The notes below the pieces were generated by a model. It was not told where the DNA came from, did not search any database, and worked only from the letters and a program-made list of their open reading frames with translations. A stretch of DNA of 28,277 nucleotides. Origin: DASVHS01 sp036001325. GTDB lineage: Bacteria > Acidobacteriota > Thermoanaerobaculia > Gp7-AA8. This document shows positions 7,276 through 15,953 of the stretch, piece after piece. Position 1 is the stretch's first letter; each line of letters begins with the position of its first letter. Both the position numbers and the translations under genes were made by a program. The DNA is taken from NCBI GenBank assembly GCA_036001325.1, contig DASYUK010000311.1, positions 1-28,277 on the forward strand, written 5' to 3'.

Positions 7276-7686
7276 TCACTCTGGCTTGACCGTCACCTTG
7301 GCCTTCGCCTTCTCGCTTTTCTCGATCCGCTTCAATTCCGCATTCATGTCACGCAACTGCTTCCACGTGCGCGGCGGCGACGCGATCTCGGTCTGGGTCA
7401 GTTCGAACGGACTGGGGAGAGCTCCCATCGGGCCATTCGATCGCCACGCGACCGAGCCCGGCAACGGCGTGAGCATCGGCAGATAGTTGAAGCGCCAGCG
7501 CAAATTGAGCGCTTTGAAATTGATGTAGCCGAGCTCGAACTGTATGCGCGGTTCGACCGGCTCGCGTACCGGCTGGTTCGCGAAGATCTGAATCAACTTC
7601 TCGCGCGAGTAGTCGGGCTGCGGCTGCTGTGCCGCGGCCGTTACGGCGAGTGCCAAAACGATCACAACTGCGCCGGCGTGCTTCAT
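7276..7686 (-). CDS. Small exported protein of unknown function
   Basis: 136 residues from ATG 7686 (MKHAGAVVIVLALAVTAAAQ), a clean Sec signal with cleavage after AAA or AQ near residue 18-20; an upstream start would add ten polar residues and spoil the signal. The mature part has no recognised domain. It carries YSREKLIQIF, then a Trp/Arg/Phe-rich middle (LNLRWRFNYLPML), and ends in a Lys/Glu-rich, possibly helical tail (about 112-136). It is divergent from pepF and upstream of the secreted protein at 5780-7198. A periplasmic location is likely and function unknown. Coding status rests on signal peptide, codon bias and intergenic fit. Confidence 0.7.
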   Translation of the reverse strand: MKHAGAVVIVLALAVTAAAQQPQPDYSREKLIQIFANQPVREPVEPRIQFELGYINFKALNLRWRFNYLPMLTPLPGSVAWRSNGPMGALPSPFELTQTEIASPPRTWKQLRDMNAELKRIEKSEKAKAKVTVKPE

Positions 7687-7750
7687 CCTTCGATACTCTG
7701 ACGTATGACCATGCAAAATCGCTACACCTGCAAGTTACGAGAGGGGAAAC

Positions 7751-9631
7751 ATGCATCTGATCAAGAAGATCGCCGTCTGTATCGCGCTGGCGGCCATGGC
7801 CCAGTCCGTTGTCGCGCAATCCGTCGATCGCAGCAAAGTACCGGATCGTTTCAAATTCGATCTCATGCCGCTCTACGCCAGCGATGAGGCGTGGCGCGCG
7901 GCGAAAGAAAAACTCGAAGCGCGCGTTCCATCGATCGCCCAATACAAAGGAACGCTTGGATCGTCGGCGCAGCAACTGCTCGCCGCGCTCGACAATCTCT
8001 ACTCGATCAACAAGGAGTACGCGCGTCTCTATGTGTACGCATCGCTCAGCTCCGATGTCGACACACGCGTCGCGAAGTACCAGGCGATGCAGCAGGAGAT
8101 GAGCAAGCTCGGGACGACGATCAGCGCGGAAGCCTCATACATCGAGCCGGAGATTCTGCGCATCGATCGCGCCAAGATCGAGGGATTCCTGAAACAGGAA
8201 CCGAAGCTCGCCGTCTATCGTCAATACCTCGACGACATCCTCCGCCGTCAGCCACACACACTGTCGGAAGGGGAGGAGAAGATCATCGCCGACGCCGGTC
8301 TGATGTCGGGTGCGCCATCCGATATGTACGGCATCTTCTCCGACGCCGATTTCCCGTACCCGAGTCTGACGCTGAGCAGCGGCGAGACGATCAAGCTCGA
8401 CAAACCGGGCTTCAGCCGCTACCGCGCTTCGGACGATCGCGACGATCGCCGCAAAACGATGGAGACGTTCTTCGGCGCGCTCGGCAACTACCGCTCGACA
8501 TTTGGCTCGACCTTTAGCGCGGAAGTGAGCCGCGACATGTTCTACATGCGCGCGCGCCACTACGGATCGACGCTCGAGGCCGCGCTCGATCAGAACAACA
8601 TTCCGGTTTCCGTCTACACGAGCCTCGTCTCGGGCGTGAATGCGAATCTCGATACGTTCCATCGCTATCTCCGCCTGCGCAAGCGGATGATGGGTGTCGA
8701 TCAGCTCCACTATTACGATCTGTACGCGCCGCTCGTCGAGAACGTGAATCTCGAATATCCGATCGAGCAGGCGTCGAAGAACGTGCTCGCAGCGGTTGCG
8801 CCGCTGGGGCCGGAGTATCAGGCCGCGATCAATCGAGCGCTGAGCGAGCGCTGGATCGACCTCTATCCGAATCCCGGCAAGCGCGCGGGCGCGTATTCGC
8901 AAGGGGCGGCATACGACGTCCACCCGTTCATGCTTCTGAACTTCAACGGGCGATACGACGACATGTCGACGCTCGCGCACGAGCTCGGACACACGATGCA
9001 GAGCTATCTATCGAACAAGGCGCAACCGTACCCGACGGCGGACTATCCGATCTTTGTGGCCGAGGTGGCGTCGACATTCAATGAGGCGCTGCTGAACGAT
9101 TACATGCTCAAGCAGATCAAGGACGACAAGACGCGCCTCTCGCTCCTCGGCAACTATCTCGAGAACATCAAAGGGACGGTGTTCCGGCAGACGCAGTTCG
9201 CCGAATTCGAGCTGCGCTCGCATGAGATGGCGGAGAAGGGGGAACCGCTGACCGGGGAATCGCTCGACAAGCTCTATCTCGACATCACGCGCAAGTACTA
9301 CGGCCACGACAAGGGCGTTTGCGTCGTCGACGACTACATCGCGCACGAATGGGCCTTCATCCCGCACTTCTATCGCTACTACTATGTCTTCCAGTACGCG
9401 ACGTCGTTTACGGCATCAGCGGCGCTGTCGGAGAAAGTGATGGCCGGCGACAAGCAGGCGACGCAAAAGTATCTCGCGTTCCTGTCGGCGGGCGGATCGA
9501 AGTATCCGATCGAGCTGCTCAAAGACGCGGGCGTCGACATGACGACTTCGCAGCCGCTCCAGCTCACCATGCAGAAGATGAATCGCGTGATGGACGAGAT
9601 GGAGAAGACGCTGGCGAAGATGTCGCGATAG
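7751..9631 (+). CDS. pepF: Exported oligoendopeptidase F, metallopeptidase family M3B
   Basis: 626 residues, typical for the family (about 600). The zinc site HELGH is at residues 410-414 (within LAHELGHTMQSY), and the third ligand Glu lies in EVASTFNEALL about 25 residues on. The N-terminal helical domain (about 30-200) and the motif YYYVFQYATSFTAS near the end are characteristic of M3B. Unlike most cytoplasmic PepF proteins it has a Sec signal (MHLIKKIAVCIALAAMAQSV, cleavage near AQS), so it probably degrades oligopeptides in the periplasm. GAGAGGGG 4-11 nt before the ATG is a strong ribosome-binding site. The VCBS gene follows after only 10 nt, so the two are probably co-transcribed. Confidence 0.95.
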   Translation: MHLIKKIAVCIALAAMAQSVVAQSVDRSKVPDRFKFDLMPLYASDEAWRAAKEKLEARVPSIAQYKGTLGSSAQQLLAALDNLYSINKEYARLYVYASLSSDVDTRVAKYQAMQQEMSKLGTTISAEASYIEPEILRIDRAKIEGFLKQEPKLAVYRQYLDDILRRQPHTLSEGEEKIIADAGLMSGAPSDMYGIFSDADFPYPSLTLSSGETIKLDKPGFSRYRASDDRDDRRKTMETFFGALGNYRSTFGSTFSAEVSRDMFYMRARHYGSTLEAALDQNNIPVSVYTSLVSGVNANLDTFHRYLRLRKRMMGVDQLHYYDLYAPLVENVNLEYPIEQASKNVLAAVAPLGPEYQAAINRALSERWIDLYPNPGKRAGAYSQGAAYDVHPFMLLNFNGRYDDMSTLAHELGHTMQSYLSNKAQPYPTADYPIFVAEVASTFNEALLNDYMLKQIKDDKTRLSLLGNYLENIKGTVFRQTQFAEFELRSHEMAEKGEPLTGESLDKLYLDITRKYYGHDKGVCVVDDYIAHEWAFIPHFYRYYYVFQYATSFTASAALSEKVMAGDKQATQKYLAFLSAGGSKYPIELLKDAGVDMTTSQPLQLTMQKMNRVMDEMEKTLAKMSR

Positions 9632-9641
9632 GCTTTGCCGG

Positions 9642-11981
9642 ATGTCAATCACAGGCCGCTGTGGTCAGGCAGTGCTTTTGTGCGCTGCAGTGGGGATGTC
9701 TCCTCTCTCGGCGCAGACCGCTTGCTTTCGCGGATTGGAAGCGGCTGAAGCGATCATCACTCCGGGAGCAACGGCCGCTTACGGTGATTTCGGCGAGGAC
9801 GGTCTCGTCGATGTCGCGTACGGCCTATCCGGGGTCATGCTTGCCGTCGCCCTCAATCGCGGAGGTGGCGTCTTCGAACCCGTGAGCGTGGAGCCGGTGC
9901 GGACGACGCCCGCTCTTTGTGGTGCCCTGCCTGTCGCAGCGGCGGACACCAATCGCGATGGCCATGTCGATCTCATTTATCGCGCGAACAACCTTATCTT
10001 CGTATTTCCGGCCATGGCGATAGTTCATTCGGTCCGGTCATCAACTCCCCGCCACTCGCGCAATACGACACGCCCAGACTGATCGATTTCGATCGTGACG
10101 GATTGCTCGATATGGTCGACATCGGCCGCTCCGCCGTTCATTTCATTCGATCGAAGGGCGATGGCATGTTCATCGAAACGGCGCGCGCGATTCAACCAGC
10201 TCCCAAGGATGCAGCAGGAGTCATCTGCCGTCGGTGACTTTGATAGAGATGGCGCGATCGACGCGTTTCGAGGTTCGTATGACTATCTGAAGTCGCAGTG
10301 GACGATGTCATTCATCTGGAACGCCTCCAGCGCAGTCCCGATCGAGACCGATGAAAAGATGCCCGAGAAGATGGTTTTCCCCGAGGGCTGGAAGCCCGTC
10401 GACGTGGAAGGCGATGGGAGCGAAAAGCTCATTGCGGCGGCGAACAACACGCTAACGATCGTTCGAGTCCCAAGCCGCCACGTTCAGGTGGAAACGATGC
10501 CTTTCACGACCGCCAGCGGGACTTTTTCGTTGCACGACGCGACCGTCGAGGATCTGGATGGCGATGGCACCCGCGATCTCGTATTCAACGGCTTCGGGAC
10601 GGTGGGATTTGCGCGCGGTGGACCTTCGAAAACGTTTTCCGGTCCCGTGATGTACGCGATGGGCGTCGCCGGAATCACGCTCGTCGACGTCGATGGAGAC
10701 GGCCGGCGCGATGTCGCCGCGACCATCGGCGGGAAGGGGTTGTTAGTCCTTTACGCCAATCGTCTTCAACGTTCGCTGAACGTCGCGCGTTTGTATCCCC
10801 TTGGTTTTGCCCCCCTCGCAGGTGCAGCTCATCGATGTCGATCGCGACGGCGCTGCCGATATCGTGGCCAGCGACAGTGAGTTGATGTCCGTTCAGGTGT
10901 TGTTTCGCCGCGACGGCGGCTTCGAGCGTGGTCCTGTTTCGAAATTCAACTCGACGAACCAAGTCGCAGCGGCTAGCTCGTTTGCCGCTGATTACGACGG
11001 CGATGGTTCCGTGGACATCGCTTTTGGCAGCGGGTGGGATCCGCCGCCATTGTCTCCGTCGATCGTGTTCGGCGACGGCCGCGCCGGCTTCGGCCCGTCA
11101 GCGCAACGCTCGATCTCGATCACATCATCGTTCGCGCCTCGATCGGTAACGGAGTTTCTGAGGCGCGTGCTGATGCGTCCGCCCTCGGCGCGAATCTTCG
11201 TCTTTGACGCGGATGGAGACGGTGAGTCGGGAATCGGCTTCTATGCTGATGTCAGGAAGCGGAGCAGCGGGGGATGGAGCGAAGTTCGACAGTACCGAGC
11301 CCGTACGGAATGCCAGTATCAGTTTTCGCGCGCGATCTCGATGGCGACGGTCGCACCGATTTCGTTTTTGTGGATTCTGCGAGCCTGCAGGTCTTCACGA
11401 AGACGAATAGCGGCTATTCACTCACATTTTTTACCTCGTGGACTCTGCCTCGATCGCCGACATAAACCTCGATGGTGCGCCAGATCTTGTGCTCACGGCT
11501 TCTGATTCGATCCGAATCGCTCGCAATGCCGGCGGCGGAAAGTTCATGCCTTACATCGCCACGGCTGGCGGCTCACTTGGCGGGTGGATCGTCGGAGACG
11601 CCGATGGAAATGGCGTTCCCGATATCGTGATGCCGACGAGCGAAGGCGTCGTGGTCCTGCGCAACGTCTGTGCGCATCCGCGGATTCGAGTCACGGCTCT
11701 GCCGTTCGTACGTTCATGAAGGCGAGCAAGTGACGCTGGTCGCCCATGCATTGCCTGGCGATCCTGATTTCGCTGGTCCAATCACTCTCCGTGCAGGGTC
11801 GTCGGTTCTCAGTTTGAAGCAGTCTTTCACGGCGACAATCGCTTGGACATCTCCACCGCTGAAAAAAGGCGCCCACACCTTCACCATCGAATATTCCGAT
11901 GCATGCACGGAGCTTTCGTCCCTCGACATCACAATCGATGTGGATTCCCCCGGGCCGCAGCGCCGCGCCGCCGGCCGCTGA
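9642..11981 (+). pseudogene. FG-GAP/VCBS-repeat secreted protein, broken by six +/-1 frame changes
   Basis: Reading across frames gives one continuous protein of about 780 residues. It has a signal peptide (MSITGRC...SPLSAQ), about 13 calcium-binding-like D-x-D-x-D-G repeats (DTNRDGHVD, DFDRDGLLD, DLDGDGTRD, DVDGDGRRD, DYDGDGSVD, DADGNGVPD and others) and a C-terminal Ig-like segment (GEQVTLVAHALPG). The frame changes near 10010, 10200-10235, 10810-10815 (a C6 run), about 11300, 11427-11432 (a T6 run) and about 11700. In order they behave as -1, +1, +1, -1, -1, +1, so the original frame is restored at the end. Such proteins form beta-propellers at the cell surface. The flanking genes are intact. 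Either a decaying gene or a locally poor consensus would explain this. Confidence 0.82.
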
Positions 11982-12007
11982 CCAGTCGGGTTGACAATCG
12001 ATTTCGC

Positions 12008-12061
12008 TCGGTTCATGGTTGCCCCATCTGACAATCGAAAGGAGCAGCAACCATGAACCGA
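12008..12061 (+). promoter_or_regulatory. 15-bp perfect inverted repeat enclosing the TonB-receptor start codon
   Basis: 12008-12022 (TCGGTTCATGGTTGC) is the exact reverse complement of 12047-12061. The 24-nt loop holds the Shine-Dalgarno AAAGGAG (12038-12044), and the downstream arm contains the ATG (12053-12055). If both arms are transcribed, the start codon would be base-paired. A direct repeat TGACAATCGA (11992-12001 and 12029-12038) overlaps the structure. The sequence is seen; translational control is inferred. Confidence 0.65.
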
Positions 12062-14974
12062 TTCATGAGCGGTCAGCGGTACGTGCAGTTGATCATGACA
12101 TTCACCGCCGGCTTGTTCATGGCGGCTTCTCTTTTCGCGCAGACGAACCGGGGCAACGTTTACGGTACGGCGAAGGACAAGAGCGGAGCAGCGCTACCCA
12201 GCGTAACGATAACGCTGACGGGCGTCGGCGCGCCGCAGACATTCGTCACCGACTCCAACGGTCAATTTCGTTTCCTGAATCTCTCACCCGGAATGTACCA
12301 GTTGAAAGCCGAGCGCGAAGGCTTTTCGACGATGCGCCGCGGAATCGACGTCGCTGTCGGTGCGAACACCGATGTCGACATGACTGTCGCGCCAGCGGTG
12401 GCCGAGACGATCACCGTGTCGGCGGCATCGCCGGTGATCGACCGCCGCGAAGCCGGCACCTCCGCGCACATCGAAGAGATCGAACTGAAGGAAGTACCCA
12501 CTGCCCGCGACCCATGGGTCGTGCTGCAGTCAGTGCCTGGTGTGCTCGTCGACCGCGTCAATGTCGGCGGCAACAAGAGCGGTCAGCAGTCTTACTTCGT
12601 AGGAAAAGGCGTCGAGCGGACACAGACAGTTTGGAATGTCGACGGCATTGCCAGCACCGATATGAGCGGAAGCGGTGGTGCATCCGGTTTCTATTTCGAT
12701 TTCGATTCGTTCCAGGAGTTCCATGTCATCACCGGCAGCACCGATCCGTCGGTGCAGACACCGGGTGTGCAGATCAATCTGGTCACGAAGCGCGGCACGA
12801 ATGACTTGCGCGGCTCCGGCCGATTTTTCTGGACCGCCAAGAAGCTGCAAACCGATCCAAGAGTTCCCGCTGAAGGAGCGCAATACGGTCTGACGACGGT
12901 CAACTCGATCAATCGGATCAGCGAGGCCGGTGTCGAAGCCGGCGGACCGATCCTGGCCGATCGTGTCTGGCTGTGGGGTTCCTACTCGAAAAATCCGATC
13001 AACACAGTGGTTTCCGGCAGCAGCACGCAGTACCAGAAGACCGATCTGTGGAACTACAACGGAAAACTAAATGCCCAGATCGTGTCGAACAATGCCGGAT
13101 ACCTCGGCTACATGTACAGCAACAAGACAGTATCTCACCGCAGCATCGGCGCCACGCGGCCGGTCGAGACCTCCTACAACCAGAGTGGTCCTGGCTGGCA
13201 GTGGACGGTCGAAGACACGCACAATTTCTCTCAGAGTTTCTATCTCACAGGACGAGTCGGATCGATCACGAACGGTTACAACCTGATTCCCGTCGGCGGC
13301 GTGAACACGCAGATGTACTTCGACGCGAAGGCCATTCCTCACGGCTCATACGAGATCTATCAGCAGTCGATGCCGCAGAAACAGGCCAATCTGGAAGGGT
13401 CGAAGTTCTTCAACACCGGACCACTGAATCACGAATTGAAATTCGGATTCGGATATCGGCGGACACCGGTCCATTCGTATTCAGCGTGGCCGGGCGATCA
13501 AACCTACATCGATCAGTCACTGGCCAATTCGAGCGCTCCGCTCGGTCAGATCGCCATCACGCGCGCCGCCCAGCCGTCTTACGGGTCGAACTACCGGAAC
13601 GTGTTCATCGGCGACACGATGATCACAGGTAATCTGACTCTCAGCGCGGGATTCCGTTATGACGTGCAGCGCGCGAAAAACAATGCGAACGGGGTGGCCG
13701 CGAATCCGGCGTTTCCGAATCTGCTGCCGGCCGTGCAGTTCGCAGGCGACCGCCGTTCTCTGGAGTGGAAAGGATTGGCGCCGCGCCTCGGTGTCACGTA
13801 CGCGCTCGGCAGCGCACGCAAGACGCTGGTACGCGGCGGATACAGTCGCTACATCGACCAAATCTCGGCGGGAGCCGTGGGACCGAACAACCCGTTCTAC
13901 CAGATTCAATACCTGTATTACGGATGGAACGACACGAACGGTGACAAGCAGTTTCAGAAGAACGAGCTGGGCTCATTCATTTCGGCCAAGCGCGTTGATC
14001 CGGCCAACACCGGCTCCGGCAGCTCGACGGGGCGGGTCGATTACGGAATGAACCCGCCCAAGACCGACGAGCTCCTGCTCGGTATCGACCGCGAGATTGG
14101 TCCTGCCTTCGCAGTCGGCATCAGCTACACACACCGCAAACGCACGGATCTTCTCTGGACCGTTTATGAGAAGACTCGGGGTGCCGGCGATCTCTACACG
14201 CCCGGGGACTTCGAGATCAATCCGGCACAGATTCAGACCGGCACGCTTCCGAACGGCCGGCCATACTCCGTGCCGGTCTATCGATTGAAGAGTGGCGTGC
14301 CACGTCCGCTCTATACCGTCACCACAAACCGGCCCGAATACAACCAGACGTATCACAGCATCGAGCTCACCGCGACGAAGCGGATGCAGAACCATTGGAT
14401 GTTGCGTGGCAACGTCACGCTGACCGATTGGAACCAGCACGTCGGAGCGCGGGCCGTTATGGATCCCACACCGCTGATGTCGACGCCGACCGGCTCTTTC
14501 GCGCCGAGCTGCTTCTCGTGTGCGGGCTCGACGCCATACGCATCGGCCAGCGGATCGAACGGCTTTATCAATTCGCGGTGGGCATCGTCGCTGAACGGCG
14601 TGTATGAGTTCCCGATGCAGATCACGTTCGGCGCGGCATTCACTGGACGGCAGGGCTACATCATCCCGTATTACCGACGCGTGCGCGACGCGGCATTCGG
14701 GAACAAGCGCGTGCTCATCGGCAACTTCGACGATTATCGTCTCGATAACCTCTACCAGCTCGATCTGCGTCTGGCGAAGTCCTTTCGGCTGCTGCGCGGA
14801 ACGGGTCTCGAGATTTCGGCAGACCTCTTCAATGCCACGAATCAGAACACTGTGTTGTGGCGTGACGACCGCCTGTACAGCTTGACCGGACCTGATCTGA
14901 CGAGCGGAAACAACAATATCCAGGAGATGCAGAGCCCTCGCATCTGGCGACTCGGAGCGAGACTGACGTTCTGA
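12053..14974 (+). CDS. TonB-dependent receptor, Oar-like, with N-terminal carboxypeptidase-regulatory domain
   Basis: 973 residues. A Sec signal (about 1-30, ending SLFAQ) is followed by a CarboxypepD_reg beta-sandwich (about 33-115; GTAKDKSGAALPSVTITL and TDSNGQFRFLNLSPG). A plug domain (about 120-250; VPGVLVDR, VDGI) comes next, then a long beta-barrel rich in Tyr, Asn and Trp. The protein ends WRLGARLTF, the terminal Phe expected of an outer-membrane barrel. Such receptors import large ligands such as siderophores, glycans or peptides using TonB energy; the ligand cannot be deduced. Expansions of this family are typical of Acidobacteriota. AAAGGAG lies 8 nt before the ATG. It may be functionally tied to the upstream peptidase, but that is inference. 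Confidence 0.93.
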   Translation: MNRFMSGQRYVQLIMTFTAGLFMAASLFAQTNRGNVYGTAKDKSGAALPSVTITLTGVGAPQTFVTDSNGQFRFLNLSPGMYQLKAEREGFSTMRRGIDVAVGANTDVDMTVAPAVAETITVSAASPVIDRREAGTSAHIEEIELKEVPTARDPWVVLQSVPGVLVDRVNVGGNKSGQQSYFVGKGVERTQTVWNVDGIASTDMSGSGGASGFYFDFDSFQEFHVITGSTDPSVQTPGVQINLVTKRGTNDLRGSGRFFWTAKKLQTDPRVPAEGAQYGLTTVNSINRISEAGVEAGGPILADRVWLWGSYSKNPINTVVSGSSTQYQKTDLWNYNGKLNAQIVSNNAGYLGYMYSNKTVSHRSIGATRPVETSYNQSGPGWQWTVEDTHNFSQSFYLTGRVGSITNGYNLIPVGGVNTQMYFDAKAIPHGSYEIYQQSMPQKQANLEGSKFFNTGPLNHELKFGFGYRRTPVHSYSAWPGDQTYIDQSLANSSAPLGQIAITRAAQPSYGSNYRNVFIGDTMITGNLTLSAGFRYDVQRAKNNANGVAANPAFPNLLPAVQFAGDRRSLEWKGLAPRLGVTYALGSARKTLVRGGYSRYIDQISAGAVGPNNPFYQIQYLYYGWNDTNGDKQFQKNELGSFISAKRVDPANTGSGSSTGRVDYGMNPPKTDELLLGIDREIGPAFAVGISYTHRKRTDLLWTVYEKTRGAGDLYTPGDFEINPAQIQTGTLPNGRPYSVPVYRLKSGVPRPLYTVTTNRPEYNQTYHSIELTATKRMQNHWMLRGNVTLTDWNQHVGARAVMDPTPLMSTPTGSFAPSCFSCAGSTPYASASGSNGFINSRWASSLNGVYEFPMQITFGAAFTGRQGYIIPYYRRVRDAAFGNKRVLIGNFDDYRLDNLYQLDLRLAKSFRLLRGTGLEISADLFNATNQNTVLWRDDRLYSLTGPDLTSGNNNIQEMQSPRIWRLGARLTF

Positions 14975-15011
14975 AGATTCTTGTGGGGATAGGCGGGACG
15001 CGTGTCCTCCA

Positions 15012-15953
15012 TTAATACGGATCGGCGCTCAGCTTCCCTCGCACCACATCGATGACCTTCGGCGCGATCTTCGGATCGCGCCCGAGGTCGATCGTGTCGC
15101 CGCTCTCGAATTTCCAGATCTTGTAGCCGCGATAAGTCAGCGGCGTTTCGCGCTCGATCACTTCGGGCTTGCGATCGGCGATGATGATGTACACCGGACC
15201 TTTGCCCATCACGCGACCGATTCCTTTTCGATCGACGAGCACGACGGTCTCGGCATTGATGCCGAGGCCTTTGACGCGCCGCACGTCGCCGGCAGACATC
15301 GCGCGAGCCATGAAGACGAGCAGCCGGCCCAGTCGATCGCGTTGAACGAAATGCGTGTCGGTGATGACGTTCCGCATCGACGGCCAGTCGAAGAAATCGC
15401 GCGAGAGACTGACATCTTCGTCATAGGGATCGAGCAGTACATCTTTCGATTGCGCGCTCTGACTCGGACAGGCGTCGTAAGCGATGTCGCCCTGAATCGC
15501 CAGACCCGCGCTCGTTCCACCGACTGCTCCACCGCGGCGATAAACCGACTTCACCGCTTCGGCGGTTCGCGTCCCTTTGATCCAACGGATGTAGTTGCAT
15601 TGATCGCCACCGGCGAAGAAGACGATCTCGGCGTTACGGACCGTGCGGGCGACGTCGTCGCGTTCCGCCGAGGCGCGATCGGTGATGACGAGGCTCGTGA
15701 CCGAGTTCACGCCATTCATCGCTATGAACCACGGGTTGTAGCCCTCGGCGCCCGACGCGCGCAGGACGACAACATCGATCTTCGCCGCGCAGTCGGTACA
15801 TTCGCGCACGCCATCGATCGCCGCCTGCATCGCCGGGGCGTAATCGCCGCCGCCAGCGAGGATCAGATACGGACCGTGCAGCTTGAGCTGAGCATCGACG
15901 TCGCTGCCGCTGAAGAAACGAAGCAGCGACGCCAGAACGAGCACCGCGGTCAT
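15012..15953 (-). CDS. Cyanophycinase-like peptidase, family S51
   Basis: 313 residues from ATG 15953, which overlaps the upstream gene's stop as ATGA; a longer start inside that gene is less likely. The N terminus is hydrophobic (TAVLVLASLLRFF), a possible signal or anchor. The S51 features are LILAGGGDYAPAM (about 30-42), VFFAGGDQCNYI (about 111-122) and the nucleophile elbow GGTSAG with Ser148, followed by FVQRDRLGRLL. Cyanophycinases cut cyanophycin to beta-Asp-Arg, but many bacterial homologues occur without cyanophycin synthetase and have unknown substrates. No cphA is in this window, so the substrate is open. It is translationally coupled to a secreted S9-type hydrolase. Confidence 0.85.
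   Translation of the reverse strand: MTAVLVLASLLRFFSGSDVDAQLKLHGPYLILAGGGDYAPAMQAAIDGVRECTDCAAKIDVVVLRASGAEGYNPWFIAMNGVNSVTSLVITDRASAERDDVARTVRNAEIVFFAGGDQCNYIRWIKGTRTAEAVKSVYRRGGAVGGTSAGLAIQGDIAYDACPSQSAQSKDVLLDPYDEDVSLSRDFFDWPSMRNVITDTHFVQRDRLGRLLVFMARAMSAGDVRRVKGLGINAETVVLVDRKGIGRVMGKGPVYIIIADRKPEVIERETPLTYRGYKIWKFESGDTIDLGRDPKIAPKVIDVVRGKLSADPY

Noticed and set aside
8135..8992. 285-codon minus-strand open frame antisense to pepF.
   Set aside because: Shadow of a conserved M3 peptidase; composition is typical of antisense GC-rich frames.
9642..11981. Several separate small genes instead of one VCBS gene.
   Set aside because: The DxDxDG repeats and flanking sequence continue smoothly across frames, and most internal pieces lack ribosome-binding sites, so one broken gene is the simpler reading.
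11991..11996. Perfect TTGACA upstream of the TonB receptor as a -35 box.
   Set aside because: At 16-18 bp spacing no acceptable -10 box follows (CATGGT at best), and it is part of a direct repeat that explains it otherwise.
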